The translations under genes were made by a program, and so were the position numbers. This document shows positions 22,710-33,002 of a stretch of 64,000 nucleotides of DNA, piece after piece (position 1 is the stretch's first letter; each line of letters starts with the position of its first letter). The notes beneath the pieces were generated by a model that was not told where the DNA came from, searched no databases, and was given only the letters and a program-made list of their open reading frames with translations. Source of the DNA: Nectonema munidae (Eukaryota; Nematomorpha; Nectonematoida; Nectonematidae). The DNA is taken from NCBI GenBank assembly GCA_030549495.1, contig JAUIRK010000907.1, positions 1 through 64,000 on the forward strand. Direction: 5' to 3'.

Positions 22710-23217
22710 ATATACACGCAATGTAGTAAAATCTTGATTAGACTATTTCAAAATAAAGTACCCCGAGAAACAATTGATGTTAATAATTAGATAAAATATA
22801 AAAGGTTATCAGAATATTATAGTACAATTATTAGTAAATTCAAAATGTCACATAAAAAACTCAACAAATACTAAATATATTTATTCTTATGACTTTTGAG
22901 ACAATTCTGTACTAGAGAAATAGTATTATAAAATTAGGATAAGTCTTTATTCAGCTCATTATAAACAAGAAAATAATTTCTAGATGATGATTTTAAATAA
23001 CTACCATTAAAAGCTTAGATGAAAAACTGCTATAAAAAAATATATATATAATTGAAAAACAGTAAATTAGCTTAAAAATGTAAAATGCTGTTGAAATTAA
23101 ATTTAACTTAGTAATTTTGATTTGAAATTCATATATTGAAGAAAAATTTTTGATAGCATTTGTCTTGAAATGAGTTTAATGACTCTGCCCAACTCTACCC
23201 ACTAATTAGCATTACCC
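22710..23217 (-). repeat. Right TIR of the MULE (508 bp)
   Basis: Reverse complement of the left TIR. It lies about 420 bp upstream of the first ATG of the transposase gene, so it probably holds the promoter, as is usual for MULEs. Confidence 0.93.
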
Positions 23218-24244
23218 GTTTAGGAATGCTTTGAAATATTTTTCTTAGTTTGCAGAACGTATTTGCTATATTTAATTGTAATATACATAGACATTGTTTT
23301 CATAATTTTTAAGTTTTATGAGCGTTATGAAATAATAGATGACATTTTGGGGCGCTTAGTCTGATCCCCTTATAGCTTAGTGCTTACATTAGGTCAGGAT
23401 TTCGTAACCGGTGGGTCGCGACCTAAAAGGGAGTCGCAAATTAATATAAAAAGTAACTAAAAAATATCAATTGCATTATGAAATTAAATATTTGGGGATA
23501 TATAGCGTTCGTTTTTTTCAAAAATTTCAATTTTTAAGAATTTTTCATTAGTTCGACTTTTTTTGCAACTAATCATTAACATTTTTAATAATTTTGATTG
23601 ACCTTCCAATTGACTTTTTTATTTTATATATATTGTTTTATTCATAAATACTCTGAGAGTTACCTAAGCGTTGGGTTCACCACTTTGATCACTAAGGACG
23701 GGATTGAGGAACCACAATGTGTTATATGTCATGCTGTTCTGAGTGCAGAGGAAAAGAAGCCATCAAAACTTAAACGCCATTTAGAGACAAAGCATCCACA
23801 ACAGGCGAAAAAAGACCTGGATTTTTTCAAACGCCAAGAAAACTCTCTCAAAAATCAAAGAATAGATAAAAGTGGGTCATTTCAGCAGTGAAGTTCAGCC
23901 TTAGTAGAAATATCATACGAAATTGTTAAGCATAAAAAATCTTATACGATTGGAGAAACTCTTATTAATCCATGCATCATAAAAGCAGTGAATATTGTTT
24001 TAGGAGAGTCCAGTGCAAAGAAAATGTGAGGCTTTTTACCCAAATACACCCAAACAGATGTAAACAAATTTAAATATTCAGAGAATAAGTTAAATATACA
24101 TATAAGAATTATTCTCAGCATAAAACTAATGTAAATTATTAATTTGAAATTAAAAAATAATAACTTAATTTTTTATCTGGTTGGTTGAATATCAAAGCTC
24201 TTTCTCCCGTAGGACTATATGCTTGCATTATGCTTTAGAATTTA

Positions 24245-24335
24245 GATGGTTAATCACAGATTTTGTTTTTAAGAGACGGGAGCCTTTGGGATTGAACCCC
24301 TGAACTTCAACGATTAAGCTTAAAGGTAGACCCTT
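24245..24335 (-). repeat. tRNA-like (pol III) segment, minus strand
   Basis: On the minus strand GGGTCTACCTTTAAGCTTAA is followed by a very good B box, AGGGGTTCAATCCC. This is probably the head of an old tRNA-derived SINE. I do not see a complete cloverleaf, so I do not call a tRNA gene. Confidence 0.45.
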
Positions 24336-24544
24336 TTTTATTTGTTAAAATAAGAATAAATTCAAATATTATTTATATACAAACAAAAACTTAAAATAGA
24401 TATATAGAATAATATTTTCTTATATATAAAGCTAATTATATTAGTAGGTATTCAATTTTTTTAAAAATTAAAATAGTTTATATTATAATAATAACTTATC
24501 GAAAACTACCGTGTCGATTACGTTGAAAAATCGAAAATCTCCGA

Positions 24545-25245
24545 TTCACAGATCCTACCCCTATTTTCTCTACCCATCTCCACATTTACAACCACAATAA
24601 CTAACTCTACACTACTACAGTGGCAACAATCTATTGACTCAACCATTACATCACTTCCGACATCTTTGCCATTATCACAACTCATTTTAAACAAACACTT
24701 TCACTCACTCCCTCGGAACATCATTCGCTGGCTTTCATCCCATTGCCCTTGTAATGCATACTTCTTCAAATTCAAACTTTACTCAAACCCTTTCTGTCGT
24801 TTTAGCTGTCCGTACATTGAAACACCTATACACATTCTCCTTTATTGTCCAATATTTCATTCTCACCAACTCCTTGAAAAAAGCCGCTACTTTTTAAAAG
24901 ATATTCCATCTCTACATGATCTTCTACAACACCCATTACTCATCAAACATCTCTCTCTTCTCATAACTAGAATCGAAACAATACTCTCTGCAAACCAATC
25001 ACTCAATCCTCCCCCAAATATCTAAGCACAATATGCCATTATCATCACTAACCCATAAATTCTACAAAACAGTCTAGTATCTACAGCCATGAAAATCTTC
25101 CAAATTTTTCTTTTCTATTTCAAAAAGACCCACAAAGTCTAAACTCACACTTTGAAGACTAAATTTCAGCAGACTTGCACGCATATCAGGTCCAGCTGGA
25201 AAGTGCTTAGAAATCTCCATACCTACCTACCATTATAATAATAAT
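24545..25245 (+). mobile_element. 3' end of a non-LTR retrotransposon (LINE) with RNase H-type C-terminus
   Basis: Frame LQWQQSIDSTITSLPTSLPL leads into 24,666-25,025, which shows IRWLSSHCPCNAYFFKFKL and then FCRFSCPYIETPIHILLYCP. This is the Cys/His-rich tail that follows RNase H in Jockey/I/R1-like LINEs (C-x3-C...H-x4-C pattern). The 3' untranslated part ends near CATACCTACCTACC followed by an (ATAATAATA)-rich stretch. The same 3' motif (GTGCTTAGA...CCTACCTAC) occurs at the end of the minus-strand LINE at 62.6 kb, so both belong to one family. It is strongly 5'-truncated, as usual for LINE copies. Confidence 0.8.
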
Positions 25246-26627
25246 TAAAATAATAACTAATATGTGTGGCCTGGCAGGATAATGGGATACATAAAAATAT
25301 ATAACATTACTCTATTGCCAGCCCTCGTTCATACTTAAATATCTCTCTTTCTTTTTATTTTAAGCATTTATATATTATTATTTTTAATTTCAAGTTGTTA
25401 TTTGTAAATAAAGAACATATATGTATGTATTTGGGTAAAAAGTCCTACCGATGCAGAATATATCACTGTTAAATAATACAATACAAAGGCGTGTTTCTAT
25501 GATGTCTATTGATGTTAAGGAACAAATTTTGGCCGAAATCAAAGATTCTCCAATGTTTTCTTTTCAACTCGATAAATCGACGAAAATAAGTTCATGTTCA
25601 CGGTTGGTTGTCTTTGTAAGATATATTAATTCGGAAAACATAAAAGGAGAATTTTTATTTTGTAGTGAGCTTGAAAAAACAACAAAAGCGGACGATATCA
25701 TGAGAAAAATTGTAACATTTTTCCAAGAAGAAAAACTTGAAAGGGAAAAGGTGTGATGCCAGCCATGATGGGACCGAAATCTTGATATCACACTAGGGTG
25801 AAGAAGCTGGCCCCTCAAGCAAAATGCATAAATTGTATGATACGCCTATGCAAGTAAGACTCTTCCTGCTCCTCTACAAAAAGGTCTTGACTCATTGATT
25901 AAAATTGTGAATTTTATTAAATCTAAAGCAGTCAACACTCGATTATTCATAGAATTATGCAAAGAAATAATGTTGACCATGAGACTCTCCTTTTTCACAC
26001 TGATGTACGTTGGCTCCCAAAAGGTAATGTTATTAATCGTGTTTTTGAATTGAAAGACGAAATAAAAGTGTTCATTGAATCCCAGCACAAAAAAGAATTT
26101 CTAGCCAATCTTGATGATGAGAAATGGCAAAAAAAAGCTGCCTACCTTGCGGATATTGCTGAACTTGAAGCTTCAACAGCTAGAAACGTATGTTCTTGTT
26201 TTTTAAGACAACCTTCTTGCCTTTCCTTCCCAACTAAAAAACGGGCATCGAAAAAGCATCCCGGGATACTTCGAAAAACTTTCTGCAATAGCTGATGAAT
26301 CAGAAATCAAATTCGATCAGTCTTTGAAGAACACGGAACATCTTCAATCTCTTAAAGTTGAGCTTGAGCGTTACTTCCCGGAGCTATCACAAGAACAAAA
26401 CCCACTTTCTAAAGAGCTTGATGTATCAACAATTTCAGATGATATTCAAGATGATTTTCTTGATTTGAAAAATGACTCTTCAGCTCGTGATCCTTTTATC
26501 AAAAAACCCCTCACTCAATTCACAGCGTAAATATGGTCTGATAATAATATTTGCAGGGGGTCGCCTGGGTTTTAACTTTGAGTTTTGGTGTCGTAGGTGC
26601 AAAAGGTTGGGAACCCTTGCATTAGAT

Positions 26628-28403
26628 ACATTCTTGAAAATTTATAAAACCAGTGGCGTATCTTAAGGTTGGAAATAAGGCGTGCATAATTTCAAAAATG
26701 GAATGACAAAACATTTGTATGAAATATTTAAAAACAACTAACTAAACTTTTTATATATAAGCGACATTCTTCTCTTTTGTTACAAGAGAGGTTGTTAAAT
26801 CTTTCTTATGATTGAGTTGCTCGATAAGAATTGTTTACTTTATTTATCGTAGAAGAGGACATTTTTTTCCCACTGCTATTCAAATCCATTCCTCAAAAAA
26901 TAATAAAGCCATTAAAAATTGGATGAGTATGACAAATCATAAGTTGTTTGATTGATTGATATTGACTCAGCTTATAGATTATAAAAAATCCGAAAACGAA
27001 ATTGAGCATTTTTAAAGCATAATAATAAATTTATATCATTAAACAAATCTAATGAAGGAGAAATAGAAGATTAAACTAGTTGCACCATTTTAACATGTTC
27101 ATTAAAAGCAAAACCCCGAATGTCTAAATTATTTATCTTAATAATATATACCTATACTAATAAAATTCCTAAATACTCATATTAAAAATTATTACAAAAA
27201 TTCCTCCATTTTTACAAATTTTTCAATTTTATACATCATTTTTTATTCTTCGTTTTTTATCAATAAAATTTATATGTTTGTTGTCTTATACTTATTTTTT
27301 TAATTTTTGAGTTGTGAACATTCTGAATTTTGAGATTCGGAATTTAGTTTTTCGCGATTTCAATATTCTAGATGTTGATTTTTGGGATTTTGGTTTTTGA
27401 GATTTTAACTCTTGAGATTTTGTCATTCGGGATATGAACAGCACCCTTTAGAAACATTGCTGATAATATGTAATTTTCTTCGAAGTTAGACGTTTGACTC
27501 GATAGAATTTAGCGTCGAAACAAAATCAGCTCTAGATATTTGTGTAAATAGCATAGTTATGGAAAATATTTTAGTAATTAGTTAAAAAAAACCTTTTGTA
27601 TCTTGACCCTGATAAGCGTGTTGATATTTATTAGTTATGCCAATTATATTTCTTGGTTGAATTATGAAAAGTAATGAATTATTTGTTGGAATTATATTAT
27701 TTAACACAATCTACCTTGAAATACATTTCATTCTTTATCTAATACTCTGGATAAATTCTGTAAGGTCGAAAATTTGAGTTGGAAAAATTACTTTTCTCAA
27801 TTATCCAATCTTAATTTTACTGTAACAAACCCAACTAAACATTCAAACCCTTTCAACCAAGCCGCAAAATCTTCTCCAAATATAACCCCTAAATTTGATG
27901 AATTAGAATCTTTTGTAGAGAGAACACCCATAAAATATTCTTAAAAACCACCAAGTTTAACTAAAGTGCAAATTTAAGATAGCCTAAACATTATAATACG
28001 TCGATCTGACAAAGTAAGCGACTTTTGTCTTATAAACTCTAATGAATACAATATTCAGATGGACAAATATAAACAAAATGTAAATATATATAAATTACTT
28101 AATAACCCAATTTCCCATACGAACTCACTTGTTTGAAATTTAATATATTCATTTGAAAACTACCTAACGAATCCTTTCTCTCTCTGAACTCTAGCTTTTA
28201 TTTAACAATACAAAACAAGCTTCTATATATACTAACCCAAAAACTCATAAAGACAGCCCCAAACATTTCCGTTCAATTATATTCGCTATAGATACGCCAA
28301 AAAATATAGCTAAAAAAGAATTAACAAATTATTACAATGGGTATTTATTTTAAAAACGTCAAAAACTCCTTTGAATTATTTACCTCGAAATGATAAATTC
28401 TAT
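26628..28403. other. Intergenic; minisatellite-like patch and a lone hAT-type end
   Basis: At 26,652 CAGTGGCGTATCTTAAGG looks like a hAT-type left end with no partner found. At about 27,310-27,440 there is an imperfect tandem repeat built on (TTTTGAGATTTTGG)n variants. No gene or RNA is recognised in the rest. Confidence 0.4.
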
Positions 28404-30225
28404 TTAATCCTTTGAGGATCAATATATCATATATGATGCATCAATAAGAAAACTTCTATTTACTTAAAATATAAATCCAAATGTAAAAAAAATTACACAA
28501 AATATTTTTAAACTTTCTCTTTTAATGTTTGATAGAATCGTTTATCCTCTAAGAAATAAAAACTTTAGCTATTTATTCTTAAAAAAAATTTTTTTTGAAA
28601 GAAGTATACTTTATTTATTATAAAAAATTTTAATAAGATACTTGTAACCAAAATTTACTATTTTATCATTGTATGATATATGATAAAATGGTCTTCAACG
28701 GAATACTATTTATAAAAATTCTTTTTCAAATTTTTTAATTTATTTATATATTGACTTATTAATCTTTATTTATTTAAATCATTTAAGATAAATATAAAAA
28801 TCTTTTTAGTGTTATAGATGTTGATTTACATTGAAGAAAAGGAATTGTTAATGCAGATGTTTCAGAACCAGAAATAGATTCAAGTTCTGATGCTGACAAA
28901 GATGAATATGATTCCGAAATTGTTTCTGATATCAAATATAAAAATTCTGTATCTGAAAGTATAAAGTTTTTACTTTGGCAAAAAACACCTGAAGAAAAAT
29001 TAAAATCGAAAGATGTTATTTTCAAGCTACATAATTTTTCTGAAAATAAAATTTCGCCTTTGGAGTATTTCCATTATTATTTTACAGATGAAATGATTGA
29101 AATAATAACAAACGAAACAAATAAATACACTCAACAAAATAACTTTCTTCTAACGCTTACTTCTGTTGGAATAAATAAATTTATAGTAATTCTTTTACAA
29201 AAACAGGTTTAAAGATATACTTCTACAGGTTATATGAAAAAATAAAAGATAAGAATAATGAAAATTATGATAGGTACGCAAAAGTCTGTTTTTTTATTGA
29301 ATAATTTCGAAATCGATGTTCGTTGATGCCTAGAAATAGACAAAGTATTGATGAGTAAATTATTCCTTTCAATGGTAAAAGTTCTTTGAACAAATATGTA
29401 CCATATAAACCATAAAAGTGGGCTTTTAAAGTTTTTTCAAGAAATGGGGGTAATGGATTCACTTATGATTATTATTTTAATTCAGGTAAAAGTCCTAGTT
29501 TGAAAAATAGTTGTGGTTTTTCCTCTGGAAACTATGTTGTTAAACTTAGTGATACTTTACTGAAAACGCGAATTTTTTTAGTTTGTTTGACAATTATTTC
29601 AATTATTTTGAGACGCAAAACAATTAAAAAAAAGATCCGTCTATAGTTGTGGAACTATGAGGAAAGACAGACTTAAAGATCTGAAGCTATCTTCAGAAAA
29701 GGATATGAAGCAAAAAGGAAGAGGCGCTTAAATGTTTTTATAATATAAAATATGGTTTGCACGTTATACATGGTATGACAATAAAAGTTTCATACTTCCA
29801 ATTACTTAAGTGTTTTTCCAGTTGATAATGTCAGAAGATGGTTGAAGAAAGAAAAAAAGTATATGAATGTAGAAAGACCAAACATTGTAAGCGTCTATAA
29901 TGAGTGTATGGGTGAAACAGACTTCTTTGACATGTTTATGGCTTTGTATCGAATCGATCATAAATCCAAAAAATGGTATCGAAGAATTTTTATTGGATAC
30001 TGAGTACTGCGGTTACACAAGCTTGGATACACTATAAAAGAGACTGCAACATTTTAAAAATTGAAAAAAAAGGATTTGGTCTTTTCTACTTTCCAGAAAT
30101 GATTGATTTTTCAAAAACAAAAAGTTGTAAACTGTGCTCTATGCTTACTCAAACATTGTGTATTAAATGTAAAATTGCTCTTTGTTTAAGATCAGATAGG
30201 AATTGTTTTTTTATAAAGTAAGTTG
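28404..30225 (+). pseudogene. Decayed piggyBac transposase/element
   Basis: The plus-strand blocks follow the piggyBac order. An acidic N-terminus (about 28,840-28,960) leads to ISPLEYFHYYFTDEMIEII and the TNKYTQQNNF region (29,050-29,140), then PFNGKSSLNKY and KWAFKVFSRNGG (29,360-29,450), VKLSDTLLKTR, CRKDRLKDL, ARYTWYDNKSFI, and finally ALYRIDHKSKKWYRRIF with TRDC-like spacing (29,940-30,050). The last block is a Cys-rich C-terminus (KSCKLCSMLTQTLCIKCKIALC, 30,120-30,190), matching the CRD/PHD-like zinc domain of piggyBac. A candidate left end is TTAATCCTTTGAGGATC at 28,404. I found no matching right end. Several frameshifts and stops (for example TAA before IIPFNG and within YKP-KW) show it is long dead. 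Confidence 0.88.
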
Positions 30226-32338
30226 TTTGTTATTTCACTTGGGAGTGGTATAAGTTTGTAAAAGTTTTTTTGTAACCTTTAATTGCTAATGTATGATATA
30301 TAATACATATAAAAAAATTCTTTTTAGAGAAGATTCGAAAAAAATAATTTTACCCTAACTATTTTTAAACAGTAAAAGTATTTGACTAAATTGAATTTTT
30401 TTCTCTCTTTTGAATTTTATGGCCATGAAAGGGTCAAATAAACTATTAAAAAATGCAATAATAATTAAAAAGTCTATTGAAGAAAACGTAGTACGGCTAC
30501 AGTTTGCCCTATCTCTTGAAAAAAATGGTAAGGAAGAAAATTTTAAGAATCTTAACAATATTTATCGTCTCGTACTCCCAATTTATTCTCTTCAGTTCGT
30601 AACATTATATCCTTCACCTCTATTTCTCTAATTTTTTTTGATAACCCGACACAGCTGCAATCAACATTTATGCCTTCTACATCCCAAGTGAAATTTTGAG
30701 TTATTTCAATTGCTATTTTTATTTTCTCATTTATTTATCTTATTTTCTTCTTGTGTTCACTTGAATAAATTTCTTCTTTTTCTGAAAAATTTATTTTTCT
30801 TTTTTCTTTTTACTTTTTTTAATTAATAAAATGGCGCTATGTTTCAATGTTTTATTGTCAAAAATTATTTTAATTTTTTAATCCTTTTATTAAAAGTCCA
30901 TTTAAATTTAGGTAATTAATTTTGAATATGTATCACTTAGTGAAATAATGAACAATAAAATTTAAACACTTGTAATAGATTTTACTATTAGATGATGTAA
31001 TCCGCCTAGGCAATCCTAAGTGGATAAGTCTTCTGGCAATCCACTTACCAAAAGCTCCTCTGAGATTTTAACGGTTATATCTTCGCTTAATAGAATAGGT
31101 TATACAGGAAGATTTAGACAAACTTTGGTTTTTTATTTATTATAATATAGTTCAAAAAAGGAGTTTATTCAAATTTAACTCCAAATATGATTGATTATTT
31201 TTGTAAGCTATTACTTATGCTTGAATTTCTTATATAGAATGTTTATTTGTTGAAATTACCTTTAAAATATTGTCAATGATTGGATTTGCTTTAACTTTTG
31301 CTTTTATCAATACCTTTGGAGAAATGACTAAATGAAGGGAAGACTCAAAAATATAATTTTCTTACCTCTATATAAATATACTGATACGTTTTAGCCTTTC
31401 CGTTTGTCTTTTTAGTACCTTTTTAGAATAATTTAGTAAAAAATCTCTTCAAAGTTTATTATAACATCATTTCATGTTTAACAGTTTTATGTTGCAACTA
31501 TTTAAGTTTTATTTATTTAAACTCTGAAAATGAAAATGTCTTTTTATTTGTGTAATTTCAAAAGTAATTTATTTACCCTAGGAGATGGAAATTAAAAAGC
31601 GTTTTCTATTTCAAAAAGTGGTGACATAATACAAGCATCTTTTATTCAATTGTGCATTAATCTTTAAATGATAAATTATATTTTTACAATTAAAGTTTAA
31701 ATAATTCCAGTTCATCTATTCTGAAGCCGCGTGTTTTTGATTTATATATTTCAATGCACAATTGTGGTCAATTATGCAATATAGGTGCCCATATTGATGA
31801 AATAATTCGGGGGGAGATGTGAGAAATATATTAGAAATTTCCTATTAATGTATTCCTTTTGGTTTGGACTTTTTACCGCAAGATACCAAAAGATATAGGA
31901 ATTTTTAGTAATAAACATTAAAAAACATTTAAAAGATCTTTAAACACTATAAATCTACTTTGAAAAATCATTAAAACACCATTGAATGATAAAACAAATT
32001 ACCGGAAGATACCAAAAGATATAATTTTTAATTAAAAAATTAAAAAACATAAAAAAAATCTCTGGACAAGACAGATGTATTCTTCAGGTAAAAAGTCTGG
32101 TCCTTCCTTTTTTATATTTTATATAAAAATTTGCTTTAAGCATATATACTTTTCAAGCAATATTTCTTTTAAAATTGTATTCAGGGAAAATAAGATATAT
32201 AAGAAGTTGTATTTGTACCTCCAAAATATCAATGGATGGAGCTCGGTAGTGGTCATTTGCCCCTCTTTCTCACGAGATCTGCGCCTCTGATGCCTCTGTC
32301 TATTTTGTGGCTGTTGTGTATTTAATCAATATCCTCAG
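30226..32338. other. Intergenic; contains one dispersed repeat copy
   Basis: No gene seen; the small frames at 30,355-30,631 on both strands have no domain. About 31,865-31,975 (GACTTTTTACCGCAAGATACC...) is a direct-repeat relative of 55,808-55,915 and is listed separately. The rest is AT-rich. Confidence 0.4.
31865..31975 (+). repeat. Dispersed repeat, copy 1 (relative of 55,808-55,915)
   Basis: Shares GACTTTTTAC, GATACCAAAA-ATAT-GGAATTTTTA and a later AAACACTA-AAATCTACTTTGAAAA block with the second copy, in the same order and orientation. The family is unknown. Confidence 0.5.
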
Positions 32339-32732
32339 CAGGGGTCGGCAACCTTATGCTAACGGCGTGCCAACCTCATATGTATATTTATCCAAACCAA
32401 AATTAACATAATTGTTTTATAATTTATTTAATTTTTATATACACATTTACATAAATATATATACAATAATAAGTAAAATTATAATTAGCAATAAAAAAAT
32501 TATACAAGTAATTAGTGCTTGACTCTTTGATAACTTTAGCCAATTCTTCAATATCGACACAATACTAAATAAAAATGGTTGCGCATAGTTAAGCACATTT
32601 GATTGCCTTTAAGATCTATTATAAAAACTATTTAAAAATTTATTTTACTTTATGTGTAAATGAAAATTTTAAATTGTAAACCTTAGAATTTTTGCGTGCC
32701 ACTGAACGCGTGCCGTAGGTTGCGGACCCATG
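32339..32732. mobile_element. hAT-type MITE, 394 bp
   Basis: The left end is CAGGGGTCGGCAACC, and the right end in reverse is CATGGGTCCGCAACCTACGG. The flanks ATCCTCAG and TCCTACAG are an imperfect 8-bp duplication. GCGTGCC motifs lie inside both ends. The termini are of the common hAT/Charlie type, and there is no coding sequence. It lies about 100 bp upstream of the first recognised ankyrin exon. Confidence 0.75.
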
Positions 32733-32839
32733 TCCTACAGTTTCCTCTTTTGGCATATTCTGCTACCGTTGTTTTAAATTTCTAAATTTATTTTGTAATG
32801 GATCTTTAATTGATTTTTAGCCAGGCTTTTAGTTTCAAT

Positions 32840-33002
32840 ATGTGGATACTTCAAAATAGATTATTCTTAGCACTCAAAACTCGCAATTTTAGTCTAGCAA
32901 AAGAAATTTTCCATTCTGGTGCCAATTTGGATGCTACATATAAAATTGGTCACGATAAAACGTTATTGTCTATTTTTGTGGAAGAGGGTGATCTTGAAAT
33001 CT
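32840..33002 (+). CDS. Ankyrin gene, exon 1 (or first recognised exon)
   Basis: Reads MWILQNRLFLALKTRNFSLA and then ankyrin repeats 1 and 2, ending GAAATCT before GTAAGT at 33,003. The ATG at 32,840 is a plausible start, but the frame stays open back to acceptor-like TTTTTAG at 32,820, so an upstream exon is possible. Confidence 0.75.

Larger units (their letters stand above)
18520..23217 (-). mobile_element. Phantom-like MULE, 4.7 kb, with ~510-bp TIRs and 9-bp TSD GTTTAGGAA
   Basis: The element begins GGGTAATGCTAATTAGTGGG at 18,520 and ends with its complement at 23,217. It is flanked by the exact 9-bp duplication GTTTAGGAA (18,511-18,519 and 23,218-23,226). The terminal inverted repeats are about 518 and 508 bp and almost identical. 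The interior codes on the minus strand for a PHD-finger/OTU-protease/WRKY-GCM1-like/DDE transposase. Long TIRs, 9-bp TSD and the MULE DDE domain define a Mutator-like element. The domain set resembles animal Phantom-type MULEs. High TIR identity and a perfect TSD mean it is young. The coding region is interrupted twice, both times at homopolymers. Confidence 0.95.
18357..23367. mobile_element. 304-bp MITE with 10-bp TSD CCTTATAGCT, split by the MULE
   Basis: The exact 10-bp direct repeat CCTTATAGCT (18,347-18,356 and 23,368-23,377) brackets a small element. Its ends share an inverted GG-TCAGAC motif and, further in, GCGCCCCAAAA and GAAAACAATGTCTA in opposite orientations. Removing the MULE and one copy of its TSD leaves about 304 bp (18,357-18,519 plus 23,227-23,367). 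A 9-10-bp TSD is typical of Mutator-like elements, so this is probably a MULE-derived MITE. The homologous sequence at about 56,697-56,706 lacks the insert. Confidence 0.75.
24027..25450. mobile_element. TIR element inserted in the hAT transposase; possible 3-bp TSD ATG
   Basis: AGGCTTTTTACCCAAATACA at 24,029 is mirrored by TGTATTTGGGTAAAAAGTCCT near 25,426-25,446, a ~20-bp inverted repeat with one indel. The hAT reading frame is cut exactly here: ...GCAAAGAAA-ATG on the left and ATG-CAGAATATATC on the right, so removing the insert plus one ATG restores continuous host-transposon protein. A 3-bp TSD would fit a PIF/Harbinger-like element, but the extra bases at the ends make this tentative. 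The interior holds a tRNA-like segment and a LINE 3' end, and no transposase. Confidence 0.7.
23640..26527 (+). pseudogene. hAT (ZBED5-like) transposase, broken
   Basis: Block 1 (about 23,640-24,023) has a BED zinc finger: QCVIC supplies the Cys pair and HLETKH the His pair. It continues to CIIKAVNIVLGESSAKK. After the insertion, block 2 (25,451-25,756) resumes MQNISLLNNTIQRR, then SFQLDKSTKISS with the first catalytic Asp. Block 3 (about 25,890-26,295) includes TDVRWLPKGNVINRVFELKD and the following hAT core. Block 4 (about 26,265-26,527) has LERYFPELSQ. An in-frame stop lies after the BED finger (about 23,889), a deletion and shifts lie near 25,756-25,900, and the C-terminal hATC dimerisation domain is absent, so the protein cannot be active. 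Frames on the opposite strand here are shadows. Confidence 0.88.
23395..26619 (+). mobile_element. Decayed hAT element (ZBED type), TSD CATTAG(G/A)T
   Basis: The ends CAGGATTTCGTAACC (23,395) and, in reverse, CAAGGGTTCCCAACC (ending 26,619) are hAT-type TIRs. The left continues GGTGGGTCGCGACC, a common hAT subterminal motif. The flanks are CATTAGGT (23,387-23,394) and CATTAGAT (26,620-26,627), a 7/8 match. The interior carries relics of a BED-finger transposase and is itself split by a TIR element at 24,027-25,450. It lies only 10 bp from the TSD of the neighbouring MITE. Confidence 0.88.

Noticed and set aside
18349-23376. 8-bp hAT-like TSD around the outer MITE
   Set aside because: The direct repeat extends to 10 exact bases and the ends lack CAG, so a MULE-type origin fits better.
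24290-24330. Possible true tRNA gene (strong B box GGTTCAATCCC)
   Set aside because: No complete acceptor and anticodon stem could be drawn; kept only as a tRNA-like repeat.
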